Positions 35,284-44,461 of a stretch of 64,000 bases of DNA are shown one piece after another. Origin of the DNA: Deltaproteobacteria bacterium (lineage in GTDB: Bacteria; Desulfobacterota; GWC2-55-46; JADFVP01). The notes beneath the pieces were generated by a model, which worked only from the letters and a program-made list of their open reading frames with translations, had not been told where the DNA came from and did no database searches. Location of the stretch: NCBI GenBank assembly GCA_029262515.1, contig JAJCZH010000007.1, forward strand, positions 1 to 64,000, in the 5' to 3' direction. The translations under genes and the position numbers were made by a program. The first letter of the stretch is position 1. Each line of letters begins with the position of its first letter.

Positions 35284-36087
35284 TTAGGCTCCGGAGGGCA
35301 GAATGTTGGTTACGGAGTCTCTTGTGCCGAGAATTTTTTTGAGTTTTTTGAGTGCGCCCGCCTCTATCTGGCGTACACGTTCTCTGGTGAGGCCGAGTTT
35401 TTCACCGATGGCCTGCAGACTCAGCGGTTCTTCCGCCATGACCCTTTCGGATATGATGAGACGTTCGCGATCATTGAGAGACTGTATGGCTACACCGATC
35501 CCTTTCGTGACAACTTGGGCCTCTTCGATCTCGCCGATAATCTCTTCCTGCCCCGGCCCCTCTTCTTTCAGGAGGTCGAGGTGGGTGGTGGTACCGTCGG
35601 CTATTGCGGCATCGAGTGACATATCTATAGAGAGGTTTATGGTCTCGCTTCTATCCGTAACCGTGCCTGGTTCGTCAAGCTGCTTATCCTGCTTGTAGAA
35701 GAGGGCCTTCTTCATAGCCTTGGAACCGCTGCGTACCAGCCCCTTGGTCTTGACGATATAGTCCTGCATGTACGCCTTGATCCACCAGGTTGCGTAGGTG
35801 ATAAGGCGGAACCCCTTGTGCGGGTTGAACTTCTTTACCGCGACCATAAGCCCCATGTTGCCTTCCTGTATGAGGTCGGCGAGCTTGACTCCGTAGCGGC
35901 TGAACTCCATGGCTACTTTAATGACGTAACGGAGGTTCGATGTAACGAGTGTATGCGCGTCATCTACCTTGCGCTCATTCCAGTACCTTTCGGCTACCGT
36001 GAATTCGTCTTTGGCGCTTAGAAGCGGATATCCGTTTACCTCAGAGAGGTAACGCTGTATAGAGTCGGCTAATACCGGTAATGCCAC
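35284..36087 (-). CDS. rpoH: RNA polymerase sigma-32 factor
   Basis: 267 residues from a GTG start 9 bases after AAGGAGA. Region 2 is clear (LVTSNLRYVIKVAMEFSRYG, DLIQEGNMGLMVAVKKFNP, FRLITYATWWIKAYMQDYI), followed by an RpoH-box-like segment (KAMKKALFYKQDK) and region 4 (LSLQAIGEKLGLTRERVRQIE). The length and lack of region 1.1 fit RpoH, the heat-shock sigma factor. A consensus promoter lies about 55 bp upstream. An Hsp20 gene is at 60.4 kb in the same window. Confidence 0.92.
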   Translation of the reverse strand: MALPVLADSIQRYLSEVNGYPLLSAKDEFTVAERYWNERKVDDAHTLVTSNLRYVIKVAMEFSRYGVKLADLIQEGNMGLMVAVKKFNPHKGFRLITYATWWIKAYMQDYIVKTKGLVRSGSKAMKKALFYKQDKQLDEPGTVTDRSETINLSIDMSLDAAIADGTTTHLDLLKEEGPGQEEIIGEIEEAQVVTKGIGVAIQSLNDRERLIISERVMAEEPLSLQAIGEKLGLTRERVRQIEAGALKKLKKILGTRDSVTNILPSGA

Positions 36088-36142
36088 CGTTTAAGTCTCC
36101 TTAAAAGAGTTAGCAGCTCATGGAACTAGTTCTTAATACTAT

Positions 36143-36171
36143 ATTATAGGGTCTGCGGCCTAAAATGTCAA
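36143..36171 (-). promoter_or_regulatory. Consensus sigma-70 promoter of rpoH
   Basis: Leftward TTGACA (36166-36171), 17-base spacer and TATAAT (36143-36148): a perfect match to the housekeeping consensus, which is rare in this GC-rich context. Confidence 0.8.
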
Positions 36172-36262
36172 GTAAAGGGTGTTCTGCTGTGAGCCTAACC
36201 TATTGACTTCTATGTGAAAAATAACAGGTAAAATATTTTTATTGTGCCTGGCGCCGCCGGGG

Positions 36263-36307
36263 AAAAAGAGAGGGCAGGCCCAGGGCTGTTACCTGGATCT
36301 GCCCTCT
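36263..36307 (-). terminator. Terminator after atpB
   Basis: A 9-bp perfect stem (AGAGGGCAG 36269-36277 with CTGCCCTCT 36299-36307), an inner CCAGG/CCTGG stem, then CUUUUU on the minus strand. It ends the atpZ-atpI-atpB unit about 45 bp after the atpB stop codon. Confidence 0.85.
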
Positions 36308-36353
36308 GTATGCTTTTCGTCAATAAGGCCCGTTTCTTTAGAGTGCTTTTTCT

Positions 36354-37013
36354 TTAATGGGCCTCTTCGAGCGCGCCGCCAAGGTACATCATGGAGAGCA
36401 GCGCAAAGATGAATGACTGAATCAGGATTACGAGTACACCGAGTGCGGTTGAGAGCGCGAGCAGCGGGTAGGCCGCAGGCATCAGGATCAGGAGAACGGT
36501 TACTATCTGCTCGTGGCCCATCATGTTTCCGAAGAGCCTGAGCGAGAGAGATACAGGGCGCGCTATATGACCGATGATCTCAATAGGTATCATCAGCGGC
36601 GCAAGCCACCAGACCGGGCCGACAAAGTGCTTGAAGTATTTGAGGCCGTGCTCTTTTACGCCGATTACATGGGTTGCGAAGAAGACGAGCAGCGCAAGTG
36701 CGACCGTTGTATTGATATTAGCGGTCGGCGGAAGCAGCCCGGGTATCAGGCCGAGCACGTTTGCAAAGAAGATAAAGACGGCGAAGGTCATTATAAAGGG
36801 AAAGTATTTTCTGCCCTTGGGGCCCATCGACTGGTCTATCAGGCCTAAGAAGGCATCGACCAGCAGTTCCATGATGCTCTGGGTCTGTCCGGGTACCATC
36901 TTGAGCCGCTTGGTGATCAAAAGGCCAAAGATAGCGAGTCCGATGATTATATAGATCATCAGTATGGTATGGACCTGAAGACCGAAAGTGGGCAGTATAA
37001 TATCGTGATGCAC
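36354..37013 (-). CDS. atpB: F-type ATP synthase subunit a
   Basis: 219 residues from the GTG at 37011-37013, two bases after the atpI stop codon and with GGAGG in the atpI coding end. The open frame extends upstream through atpI, but that part is not AtpB-like. The proton half-channel is visible: LRLFGNMMGHE with the essential Arg in the helix SLSLRLFGN, and the last helices ALGVLVILIQSFIFALLSMMYL. It forms the stator channel next to the c-ring. The c-subunit gene (atpE) does not follow; a terminator does. Confidence 0.95.
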   Translation of the reverse strand: MHHDIILPTFGLQVHTILMIYIIIGLAIFGLLITKRLKMVPGQTQSIMELLVDAFLGLIDQSMGPKGRKYFPFIMTFAVFIFFANVLGLIPGLLPPTANINTTVALALLVFFATHVIGVKEHGLKYFKHFVGPVWWLAPLMIPIEIIGHIARPVSLSLRLFGNMMGHEQIVTVLLILMPAAYPLLALSTALGVLVILIQSFIFALLSMMYLGGALEEAH

Positions 37014-37015
37014 TG

Positions 37016-37411
37016 TTACTCTTCCTCCGCTTGAATTGATAGTACCATCGCTCCGATGGATACGAATATTGCCGTGCTGAGTCCCGCGACCATCGGCCAC
37101 GGCTCCATAATTCCTCTTGTAATAAGCAGTATAAGAACGACTGCCGTCAGTAGAAAACGGATATAGTAGTTTCTCGCCACTATTCGGCCCGCAGCGAAAG
37201 CCGGCAGCCTCATAGCTCGCCTTGCGATGATAAAGAGCCAGACGAGGTTTAGAACACCCATGAGGTATCCGGCGGCGAAGTCCGGGGCTAGCGAACCGTC
37301 TACAAGGGCCGTTACTCCGGTGCCGACAGCGCCTGCTGCCATGTTGAACCCGGCCATTCTATAAAGAGTTCCGGGGGTCGGGTTCAGCCTGTTAAGAGCA
37401 CTTGTCGCCAT
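37016..37411 (-). CDS. atpI: ATP synthase subunit I family protein (AtpI)
   Basis: 131 residues with four hydrophobic spans (GYLMGVLNLVWLFII, FLLTAVVLILLITRG, LSTAIFVSIGAMVLS). It belongs to the ATP-synt_I group that helps assemble the c-ring or imports Mg2+. The start overlaps the 3' end of atpZ by 20 bp and the end is two bases from atpB, so the three genes are translated as one unit. Confidence 0.8.
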   Translation of the reverse strand: MATSALNRLNPTPGTLYRMAGFNMAAGAVGTGVTALVDGSLAPDFAAGYLMGVLNLVWLFIIARRAMRLPAFAAGRIVARNYYIRFLLTAVVLILLITRGIMEPWPMVAGLSTAIFVSIGAMVLSIQAEEE

Positions 37412-37616
37412 ATTCTTTCGCTATCTGGTAAATATTTTTAAAACCTGCCGCTATACCGAAGAGCAGAAAGAGTATAGTTAGCCATGGTTTTGTACCGAAG
37501 TACCTGTCGAGGTAGACTCCGATACCGAGGCCGATAAAGGTCGTAGCCGCCATCATGATGCCCATGGAGCTTATCTTATAGAGGCCTTTGAGGGCGCCGT
37601 CCTCTTTTTTTTTCAT
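37392..37616 (-). CDS. atpZ: AtpZ/AtpI-type small membrane protein
   Basis: 74 residues, two spans (MGIMMAATTFIGLGIGVYL and TILFLLFGIAAGFKNI) with the conserved GxYLDRYFGTKPW motif. AtpZ forms a complex with AtpI that carries Ca2+/Mg2+ and helps ATP synthase assembly. It is the first gene of the unit. Confidence 0.85.
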   Translation of the reverse strand: MKKKEDGALKGLYKISSMGIMMAATTFIGLGIGVYLDRYFGTKPWLTILFLLFGIAAGFKNIYQIAKEYGDKCS

Positions 37617-37669
37617 CTCTTAAAAGTAGGCTTTTGCAAAGTCGGCTTATTTTCATAGAATCATCAAAT

Positions 37670-37699
37670 TTTTTACCATGCAGAGCGGTAAAAAGTCAA
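37670..37699 (-). promoter_or_regulatory. Possible promoter of atpZIB
   Basis: Leftward TTGACT (37694-37699), 18-base spacer, TAAAAA (37670-37675), in the short gap between tyrS and atpZ. Confidence 0.4.
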
Positions 37700-37732
37700 T
37701 TTTTTTGTTTTGTTCGACAAAAAAGCGAGTAT

Positions 37733-38938
37733 CTATTCTTTTTCAAGCACTATATGCCTGAAATGTCTCTTTCCGGCCTGCAAGAGATATGTCGCTCCGA
37801 TCTCCAGCGTCGCTTTCGGGTCTGTTACTTTAATTCCGTCTACCTTGACGCCGCCCTGGGTTATCATACGTCTGCCGTCCGAGGTCGATTTCACCAGGTC
37901 TGCTTCTGCCATCGCTTTTGGCAGCCAGATAGACCTGTCGGGGGTGGTTACGGTTATCTCTTCTATGTCGTCCGGTACTTCCTTCTTTTTAAAGAGCGCT
38001 CCGAAGGCGATTTTTGCTTGCTCTGCGTCCGCTTCTGAGTGGAAACGAGCAGTCAGTTCTCCGGCGAGAGCCTCTTTGGCTGCTTTAGGGTGGATACTCT
38101 TGGAGCGGATACTCACTAGCTCTTCACCCGTAACGTCGCTGAGCAGTTCGTAGTACCGCAGCATGAGCTCGTCGGAGATGGACATTATCTTGCCGTAGAT
38201 TTCGTTCGGACTTTCAGAAATGCCTATGAAGTTATTATAAGACTTGCTCATCTTCTGCACCCCGTCCGTGCCTTCAAGCAGCGGCATGGTGAGCACGCAT
38301 TGCGGGCTTTGGCCCATTTCGCGCTGCAGGTCGCGCCCTACGAGCAGGTTGAAGAGCTGGTCCGTGCCGCCGAGTTCGACGTCGGACTTCAAGACCACGG
38401 AGTCGTAACCCTGAACGAGCGGGTAGAGGAATTCGTGTATGGCTATCGGGCGGCCATCCTTGTACCGTTTGGAGAAGTCGTCGCGCTCGAGCATGCGAGC
38501 CACAGTGTACTTTGATGCAAGCGATATCATGTCGGTCGGGGTCAGGCGCTCCATCCACTCCGAGTTATAGACCACCTCCGTCTTGTCAGGGTCGAGTATC
38601 TTGAAGACCTGTTCCGTATAGGTTGCGGCATTATGCTTTACGTCCTCTTTTGTCAGAGGCGGACGGGTCTCGTTTTTGCCAGTGGGGTCGCCGATCATGC
38701 CGGTAAAGTCGCCGATAAGAAGAAGCACGTGATGTCCGAGGTCCTGAAAGTGTTTTAATTTTTGTATTAAAACTGTGTGCCCAATGTGAATATCAGGGGC
38801 CGTGGGGTCGAAACCTGCCTTGATGCGAAGCGGTTTATTCTCTTTAATAGAGATGGTCAGCTTCTTGACAAGCTCCTCTTCGGAGATTATCGCGGTGGAG
38901 CCCCGCCTGATTACTTCTAATTGTTCCTGTACGTTCAT
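37733..38938 (-). CDS. tyrS: Tyrosyl-tRNA synthetase
   Basis: 401 residues from the ATG at 38936-38938. It has the class I motifs of the type 2 bacterial Tyr[21 protein letters not shown] (HIGH) and QKMSKSYNN (KMSKS), and a C-terminal S4 RNA-binding domain ([19 protein letters not shown]). It charges tRNA-Tyr. A longer open frame in the same phase upstream is only the shadow of ymdB. Confidence 0.96.
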   Translation of the reverse strand: MNVQEQLEVIRRGSTAIISEEELVKKLTISIKENKPLRIKAGFDPTAPDIHIGHTVLIQKLKHFQDLGHHVLLLIGDFTGMIGDPTGKNETRPPLTKEDVKHNAATYTEQVFKILDPDKTEVVYNSEWMERLTPTDMISLASKYTVARMLERDDFSKRYKDGRPIAIHEFLYPLVQGYDSVVLKSDVELGGTDQLFNLLVGRDLQREMGQSPQCVLTMPLLEGTDGVQKMSKSYNNFIGISESPNEIYGKIMSISDELMLRYYELLSDVTGEELVSIRSKSIHPKAAKEALAGELTARFHSEADAEQAKIAFGALFKKKEVPDDIEEITVTTPDRSIWLPKAMAEADLVKSTSDGRRMITQGGVKVDGIKVTDPKATLEIGATYLLQAGKRHFRHIVLEKE

Positions 38939-39009
38939 TACTCTCTTTTCTGAAAAGTCTTTATTGTTGTTAAAATAGTTTTTGAATAATCGCTCCGGCG
39001 CGTAGTCGG

Positions 39010-39813
39010 CTAACGCGGAGTTAGCGGCTCTTTTATCCGCTCTATTGCCGTTGCCTTGCCGCTTGTGGTATCTACGGTAATGATAGCGCCTTGAAGCTCG
39101 AGGCCCTTTGAGGCGACCTCGAAGCGGTTCGGCATGCCCGTTAGAAAGCGGTCGAGTACCAGCTCTCTCTGCATTCCGATTACCGAGTCTACGGGGCCTG
39201 TCATTCCGGCGTCGGTTATAAAGGCAGTACCGCCGGGCAGCAAACGTTCGTCTGAGGTCTGTACGTGAGTATGCGTGCCGACGACCGCGCTCGCCTCCGA
39301 GTCTAGGTACCAGCCGATGGCCGACTTCTCGCTTGTCGTCTCGGCGTGCATGTCTATAAAGATAATCGGCGTGATCTTTTTTATCTCGGCAATCGCGCTG
39401 CGCGCCGCTATGAACGGGCAGTCGATATTCTGCATGAAGACCCTGCCCTGGAGGTTGAGTACTCCGACCTTGATTCCGGAAGGCGTCTCCTTGATTACCC
39501 AGCCCGGTCCCGGAGTTCCTTCCGGGTAGTTGGCAGGCCGGATAATCTCGGCTGCCCCGCCTTTGAAGAGGTCGATAACCTCTTTTCTGTCCCATACATG
39601 GTTGCCGGTAGTGATAACATCTATGCCGCTACGCAGAAGCTCATCGTAGATGGAGATCGTGATGCCGAAGCCGCCTGCCGCGTTCTCGCCGTTTGCGATT
39701 ACCATGTCCGGGCAGTGGCGCGAAACGACCTTCGGCAAGAGTTCCTTAATTACGGTTCTGCCCGGTTTGCCGATTATGTCGCCTACAAAGAGAATTTTTA
39801 TGGTTTCGCTCAA
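39010..39813 (-). CDS. ymdB: YmdB-type metallophosphoesterase
   Basis: 267 residues. It has the binuclear metal motif set: [48 protein letters not shown] and [12 protein letters not shown]. The family (TIGR00282) hydrolyses 2',3'-cyclic nucleotides and in Bacillus affects biofilm and sporulation decisions. It lies just downstream of rny, the usual pairing in many bacteria. Confidence 0.94.
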   Translation of the reverse strand: MSETIKILFVGDIIGKPGRTVIKELLPKVVSRHCPDMVIANGENAAGGFGITISIYDELLRSGIDVITTGNHVWDRKEVIDLFKGGAAEIIRPANYPEGTPGPGWVIKETPSGIKVGVLNLQGRVFMQNIDCPFIAARSAIAEIKKITPIIFIDMHAETTSEKSAIGWYLDSEASAVVGTHTHVQTSDERLLPGGTAFITDAGMTGPVDSVIGMQRELVLDRFLTGMPNRFEVASKGLELQGAIITVDTTSGKATAIERIKEPLTPR

Positions 39814-39925
39814 ATTTTCTCAGTTCTATTCTTGTTTCGGCTGTCAGCTTACCGGTATATAGACAATAATACCTGTACTACAACCTAGTGGATTTATTCT
39901 AATATCCGCCCCGACGCGCAGTCGG

Positions 39926-41494
39926 TCAGCGGGCGTAATCGACGGCTCGTGATTCCCTGATGACCGTAACTCTGATCTGGCCCGGATAGCTCAGCTCCTG
40001 CTCTATCTTCTGCGCAATATCCTTTGAGAGTACCACCGCGCCCTCGTCATTGATCTTGTTGTTCTCCACCATTACGCGGATCTCGCGCCCTGCCTGCAAC
40101 GCGTAACATTTGTCTACTCCGCGGAAGCTCGTTGCTATATTTTCGAGATCGTCGAGCCGTTTTACGTAACTTTCGAGCATCTCTCTGCGGGCTCCGGGCC
40201 GCGCAGCCGACAGCGTATCGGCGGCCTGAACGAGAACTCCGTAGATTGTGTCCGGGCTGTCGTTGTGGTGAGAGCCGATGGCCGAGACGATCTTCGGCGC
40301 CTCGCCGTACTTCTTGGCGAGCTCGGCGCCGATTGCGGCGTGCGGCCCCTCAACCTCGTGGTCCACGGCTTTTCCTATGTCGTGGAGCAGCCCGGCCCTG
40401 CGTGCGGTCTTGGTAGATATGCCGAGCTCGGAGGCCATGATGCCGCAGAGGAAGGCGACCTCTATGGAGTGGGAGTAGACGTTCTGGGCGTAACTGGTAC
40501 GGAATTTGAGCCTTCCTACGAGCCTCTGTACCTCTTTGTGTATCCCGTGCAGTCCGGTGTCGAAGATGGCTCTCTCGCCGGACTCCATGATAGATTTGTC
40601 GACCTCGGTCTCGACCTTTTTGACTATCTCTTCTATACGTGCCGGGTGTATCCTGCCGTCGGTTATAAGCCGCTCAAGCGAGAGTTTGGCTACTTCGCGC
40701 CTTACGGGGTTGTGGCCAGAGAGGATGACCGCCTCCGGAGTATCGTCAATAATTATGTCTATGCCTGTGGCGGCCTCTATTGCCCTGATGTTGCGTCCTT
40801 CACGCCCGATAATACGGCCTTTCATCTCGTCGCTCGGAAGATTAACTACGGAGACCGTCCGCTCCATGACGTACTCTCCGGCGTAACGTTGTATGGCAAG
40901 GCTAAGAATATCCTTTGCCTTTTTCTCCGACTCGTTCCGCGTCTCTTCCTCTATTCTCTTGAGCAGCTTTCCGGCCTCTAATTTCGCTTCGGCCTCCATG
41001 GTCTCAAGGATCATCTGCTTTGCATCATCGGCAGAGAGGTTGGAGATGCGTTCTAGTTGTTGACGCTTCTCTGCCTCTATGGCCTGTATCTCGGCCTCTT
41101 GCTCCTTAATTCTCTTTTCCTGGTGGTTGAAGGAGCGCTCACGTTTTAAGAGTTCGCTTTCGCGCCGATCGATCGACTCGTACTTCCTGTCGAGGTTCTC
41201 TTCCTTCGAGAGCACCCTCTGTTCCATGGCCTGAAGTTCTTTCTTTCTTGCGCTCGATTCCGCCTCAAAGTCGGCCTTGCCCTGAAAGAGCGTGTCCTTG
41301 GCCTGCAGATCGGCCTCTTTATTGATGTTTGCGGCCTCCTTCTCGGCCTCTTTTATAATCGAAGCCGCCGAAGTCCTGGCTGCTTCGCTGCTCGCTTCTA
41401 CCGTCTTTTTTCTTAAGATATAACCTATTACAAGTCCAATTACTATTGATGCTACTGCCACTACAGCAACTATGATACTCGTTGAAATACCCAT
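39926..41494 (-). CDS. rny: Ribonuclease Y
   Basis: 522 residues. It has an N-terminal membrane anchor ([21 protein letters not shown]), a long coiled coil rich in E and K (about 30-200), a KH domain ([20 protein letters not shown]) and an HD domain ([13 protein letters not shown] and SHHND). It starts mRNA decay by endonucleolytic cuts at the membrane. Its presence is typical of Firmicutes and of many deltaproteobacterial-type genomes without RNase E. Confidence 0.96.
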   Translation of the reverse strand: MGISTSIIVAVVAVASIVIGLVIGYILRKKTVEASSEAARTSAASIIKEAEKEAANINKEADLQAKDTLFQGKADFEAESSARKKELQAMEQRVLSKEENLDRKYESIDRRESELLKRERSFNHQEKRIKEQEAEIQAIEAEKRQQLERISNLSADDAKQMILETMEAEAKLEAGKLLKRIEEETRNESEKKAKDILSLAIQRYAGEYVMERTVSVVNLPSDEMKGRIIGREGRNIRAIEAATGIDIIIDDTPEAVILSGHNPVRREVAKLSLERLITDGRIHPARIEEIVKKVETEVDKSIMESGERAIFDTGLHGIHKEVQRLVGRLKFRTSYAQNVYSHSIEVAFLCGIMASELGISTKTARRAGLLHDIGKAVDHEVEGPHAAIGAELAKKYGEAPKIVSAIGSHHNDSPDTIYGVLVQAADTLSAARPGARREMLESYVKRLDDLENIATSFRGVDKCYALQAGREIRVMVENNKINDEGAVVLSKDIAQKIEQELSYPGQIRVTVIRESRAVDYAR

Positions 41495-41631
41495 AGTGAA
41501 GATTCCCCCATTGTGACTCTATATGTTGAGGCGGAATGGATAACATGTACATTCCGCCGAGTGTAGGTCTGTTTTTGATTGACCGGAGTTTCCTTGAGGT
41601 CTCGGTGCCTGCCTCCCACGGCCTGTCAACT

Positions 41632-42228
41632 TTACATCTTCGATCTGTTACCCGAAAGGTCGATAACCCTCTTTTCGGTTACTATCATTGATACAGGCAT
41701 ATCGTGCTTTTCTGTCGGTATCCACCCGGAGACCACCTGAAATTCGTAGGCGAGGGCCACTATTATATCAGCCCTCAAGCCCGGTAACGCCCTGTCGTAG
41801 TACCCTTTGCCGAACCCGATCCTCGTGCCGGCTTCATCGAAGGCTACGCCCGGCAGCACTACCATATCGAGCTCGGTAGCCGGGGAGACGGTACAGACCT
41901 TATTTGTATCCGGCGCCAAAATACCGTAGGGACCTGAAACTAGCTCGCTAGCGGCACGAACCCTGTAAAAACTTAATGACTCTTCACAGAGTGCGGGATA
42001 GTAGACCTCTTTTTGTAACTCTAAAGCCCTTAGCAGAAGGGCCTCGGTCTTTACTTCCATGTCGTGGTCTGCGTAGAGCGCAATGCTTCGAGCCGAGATA
42101 AAGCTGCTCGATGTTATAAGCCGCTCTGTTATTAAGTCGCTCATACTCTTTACGGTACCGGTTGACAGGTTCCGGCGGGCCTTGAGGAGCTGTCTTCTAA
42201 GAGTCGCTTTGGTTTGAGTCTTATTCAT
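41632..42228 (-). CDS. 5-formyltetrahydrofolate cyclo-ligase
   Basis: 198 residues. It has the ATP site segment KATLRRQLLKARRNL near the N-terminus and the family signature GVAFDEAGTRIGFGKGYYDRAL. It converts 5-formyl-THF to 5,10-methenyl-THF using ATP. In many proteobacteria the homologue (ygfA) lies just after the 6S RNA gene, as appears here. Confidence 0.93.
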   Translation of the reverse strand: MNKTQTKATLRRQLLKARRNLSTGTVKSMSDLITERLITSSSFISARSIALYADHDMEVKTEALLLRALELQKEVYYPALCEESLSFYRVRAASELVSGPYGILAPDTNKVCTVSPATELDMVVLPGVAFDEAGTRIGFGKGYYDRALPGLRADIIVALAYEFQVVSGWIPTEKHDMPVSMIVTEKRVIDLSGNRSKM

Positions 42229-42672
42229 TTATGGTAACCTCTTCAACCGGTATAGAGAAAGTTACGCTATAGGGATCGAAGAGCCGCCGGGCTATCGGCT
42301 AAATTCGTTTTAAAGAGGGTGTGGCGAGTGGAGCTTCGCTTCGGTTGTGGAGAAGTGGGAGGGTAAAAAAAGACGGTACTGGATAAAAAATAGAACGGGT
42401 CTCGGTAGAGCAAGTTGAGTCGGTACAATCGAACGGGTTAGACAGGCGGCCCTGTTTTCTTTAAGTTGCCACTATAAGCGCGAGGGTGGCTGCATTTTTC
42501 TGTAAAGGCCTCTGATACAGCCGTTTCGATTATCTATCTGTATACTAAGTTGTATACAAGCACCAACTGTATAAGAGCAGGTATACGGGTGCAGTTACCC
42601 GGTCTGCTCTGCTGCCTGTTCAACTCCGATTTTCCGGTTCTGACAATTATGGTTATTGCCCCAAGGCCGGTA
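42229..42672. other. Intergenic region between the 6S candidate and the cyclo-ligase gene
   Basis: No gene was recognised. The stretch contains small palindromes such as GTATAC at several places around 42540-42590. A leftward promoter for the cyclo-ligase may lie here; no consensus pair was found. Confidence 0.4.
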
Positions 42673-42716
42673 CTCTAAAAAATGGCCCGGTTTATGTCCT
42701 CAATATTGTTCCCGGG
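42673..42716 (-). terminator. Weak terminator downstream of the 6S candidate
   Basis: Minus-strand stem CCCGG/CCGGG (42712-42716 with 42686-42690), large loop, then AUUUUUUA. It lies 17-60 bp past the predicted 3' end of the RNA. Confidence 0.4.
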
Positions 42717-42732
42717 TTGATGTCACATTTAA

Positions 42733-42914
42733 AATACCACGACCGCTTGCCCGAATATTGGCTTCGGGTTATATAAGAAACTTCCCCCCGCAATTGCCGT
42801 GTCGACCGAAATTCGAACCTGTCTGACAGGTGGGTGCCTTGTGCGTTGTTTCCGATTTCCCTCCGGGGGCATGTCGTACGCAACGAGAGAAAGCTCCCTG
42901 GTCGAATAACATTG
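42733..42914 (-). ncRNA. ssrS: 6S RNA (candidate)
   Basis: About 182 nt between zapA and the 5-formyl-THF cyclo-ligase gene, the classic ssrS location. A closing stem forms between the 5' end (AAU, bulge GUU, AUUCGACC; 42900-42913) and the 3' end (GGUCG, bulge U, GGUAUU; 42733-42744). The 3' half contains the small side hairpin CCCGAA-loop-UUCGGG near 42757-42775, and an apical hairpin ACCUGU-CAG-ACAGGU lies in the middle at about 42818-42832. Size, end pairing and the 3'-strand hairpin agree with the 6S layout that mimics an open promoter and binds the sigma-70 holoenzyme. A consensus TATAAT precedes it. A covariance search was not possible. Confidence 0.65.
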
Positions 42915-42921
42915 GTTCTGA

Positions 42922-42927
42922 ATTATA
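42922..42927 (-). promoter_or_regulatory. -10 element of the 6S candidate
   Basis: A consensus TATAAT on the minus strand, eight bases before the start of the predicted closing stem. No good -35 hexamer stands 16-18 bases upstream. Confidence 0.5.
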
Positions 42928-42961
42928 CATGTCGATCACAAACAGAGCAGGGGAGAAGCTT

Positions 42962-43237
42962 TTAAGCCTGTCCGATCCGTCTGTTTATCTCTTTGTTCAT
43001 CTGTTGAGACCTCTTCCCTATCTTGATGACGGTCTCTTTTGTCTTTATTACCTCTCCGGTTATGTTCAAGGCCGCTAATAGTGCCAGGTCGAGCGTTGAC
43101 GCGGCCTTGGTATTCTCCTTAACCTCCTCTATCTTATTGTTTAGGTAATCTTCAACACTTCTCAGGTGTTCGTCGCCTTCGGCGCTTTTGACGACCAGTT
43201 TATGACCGTTAATCTGAATTTCCATTGCTTTCTTCAA
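42962..43237 (-). CDS. zapA: Cell division protein ZapA
   Basis: 91 residues (or 87 from MEIQING, 43225). It has the ZapA fold: MEIQINGHKLVVKSAEGDEH then VEDYLNNKIEEVK and a C-terminal coiled coil. It cross-links FtsZ protofilaments at the division ring. The TTG at 43237 is preferred because AGGTG, five bases before it, overlaps the zapB stop codon and so couples the two genes. Confidence 0.9.
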   Translation of the reverse strand: MKKAMEIQINGHKLVVKSAEGDEHLRSVEDYLNNKIEEVKENTKAASTLDLALLAALNITGEVIKTKETVIKIGKRSQQMNKEINRRIGQA

Positions 43238-43245
43238 AAATTCAC

Positions 43246-43470
43246 CTAAGCGCTTTGCGTAAGTCCTTCTATCTTCTGCAAGATGCTGCTTACCTTATCA
43301 CGGGCAACCGTTTTTTCGGCATCGAGTCTTTCGATTCTTTCCTTAAGGCTTTTGAGTTCAAGTTCCTTGAGGCTTAACCTGCTCTTGAGGTCAATATTTT
43401 CCGCATATAGCGTATCGAAGTTGCTGAGTAGAAGGGTCAGTCGTGCTTCAAGATCGTCGAAGTTTTTCAC
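43246..43470 (-). CDS. zapB: ZapB-like coiled-coil division protein
   Basis: 74 residues, almost entirely one coiled coil (DDLEARLTLLLSNFDTLYAE, IDLKSRLSLKELELKSLKER). Position directly before zapA and its character fit ZapB, the Z-ring-associated filament protein. The GTG at 43468-43470 is chosen: GGAGG lies nine bases before it, whereas the ATG eight codons earlier sits at the predicted transcription start. Confidence 0.75.
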   Translation of the reverse strand: MKNFDDLEARLTLLLSNFDTLYAENIDLKSRLSLKELELKSLKERIERLDAEKTVARDKVSSILQKIEGLTQSA

Positions 43471-43498
43471 CAGAAATAACCTCCATTTTGACATCTAT

Positions 43499-43527
43499 AT
43501 ATTACTTTTTAGTCCTCTTTATGTCAA
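43499..43527 (-). promoter_or_regulatory. Sigma-70-type promoter of zapB-zapA
   Basis: Leftward TTGACA (43522-43527), 17-base spacer, TAATAT (43499-43504). The start point would be near 43492, giving a leader of only about 22 nt to the GTG start. Confidence 0.75.
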
Positions 43528-43653
43528 GGGGTTAATGGGGAAGGCGGTATGTGCGGGTATTGTTGGCGCCGAGAGTGATGCTTAGATTTAACTACTTGAT
43601 TTAACGGCTTTTGTAGAGTGTTTTTTTGTTACGGTATTTGGCTTGGCATGTAA

Positions 43654-43684
43654 AGAAAAAGGGCTGTCCGGTTTCGGACAGCCC
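43654..43684 (-). terminator. Terminator of the glutamate synthase operon
   Basis: A perfect 10-bp stem, GGGCTGTCCG (43661-43670) and CGGACAGCCC (43675-43684), with a 4-base loop, then UUUUUCUUU on the minus strand. It lies 40 bp after the stop codon of the GXGXG subunit gene. Confidence 0.9.
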
Positions 43685-43723
43685 ATATAAAAGCGTGTTC
43701 TTTGTGAGAAAAAGTAAAAAAGA

Positions 43724-44461
43724 TCAATAGGCGTAGAGGTTTCCGTACGGTCTCGATGAGACCGGGATCAGTTTTTTGAACGGGCGGCTCATGACCGAGT
43801 CGTAATCGAGGTTGAGGTCCGCGCAGTACTCCTTGAGCAGCTTCTCTAGCACCTTTTTGTCCTCGGCATCTGTATCTATTACCCCGACTTCGGCGCCGCA
43901 GTACTTCTGTTCAACCGGGCCCCGTATGTAGATGGCGCCGCCGTGCATGCCGGTGCCGAGGTAGTCGCCTACTATAGAAGAGTTCTCGGGGCTGTCGAGA
44001 CCGAGCAGTATCAGCACTCCGCCGGCCATGTACTCGCCGAAGAAGTCGCCTGCCGTGCCTCCTGCGATTATTGTCGGGCTCTGCCGTTTTACGCCCTTCA
44101 TGTGGATACCTACCCTGTAACCGACGTCGCCCCGTATGTGCAGTTTGCCTCCACGCATCCCGTACCCAAGCACGTCGCCCGCGTTGCCGTGGATGATGAT
44201 CTTGCCTGCGTTCATGGTATTTGCGATATTGTCCTGAGCATTGGCGCTGATGGTTACGGTGGGCCCGTCCATGAAGGCCGAGAGGTCGTTGCCAGGCACG
44301 CCTTCAACGCTCAGGTCAAGTTTGCCGCGAAGCCCTGTGGCAATGTAGTACTGTCCGTTAACGTTTTTAAGGCTGATCTCTTTTTCGCCTTTATCCACTG
44401 CCGCGCGAACCATATCGTTAAGGTCGCGGTAGTACTGGTCTTTTGCATCGATTTCAAACAT
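43724..44461 (-). CDS. Glutamate synthase GXGXG-domain subunit (GltB3-like)
   Basis: 245 residues. It is the right-handed beta-helix domain found at the C-terminus of full-length GltB, here a separate protein: repeats GDVLGYGMRGGKLHIRGDVG and GDYLGTGMHGGAIYIRGPVE show the GxGxG pattern. The domain links the amidotransferase and FMN domains structurally. It is the last gene of a leftward operon with the other two glutamate synthase parts, 67 bp after the core subunit gene. Confidence 0.9.
   Translation of the reverse strand: MFEIDAKDQYYRDLNDMVRAAVDKGEKEISLKNVNGQYYIATGLRGKLDLSVEGVPGNDLSAFMDGPTVTISANAQDNIANTMNAGKIIIHGNAGDVLGYGMRGGKLHIRGDVGYRVGIHMKGVKRQSPTIIAGGTAGDFFGEYMAGGVLILLGLDSPENSSIVGDYLGTGMHGGAIYIRGPVEQKYCGAEVGVIDTDAEDKKVLEKLLKEYCADLNLDYDSVMSRPFKKLIPVSSRPYGNLYAY

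Noticed and set aside
37014-37100. N-terminal extension of atpB (MADGRGTQ...)
   Set aside because: It overlaps the atpI coding end, and a GTG with a good ribosome binding site gives the normal AtpB N-terminus.
38939-39595. 219-codon open extension upstream of tyrS
   Set aside because: It overlaps ymdB on the same strand in another frame, and TyrRS similarity begins only at the ATG at 38938.
42805-42835. GGTTCGAAT with flanking pairing, like a tRNA T arm
   Set aside because: No acceptor stem, anticodon arm or 5-bp T stem can be formed; it belongs to the 6S RNA candidate.
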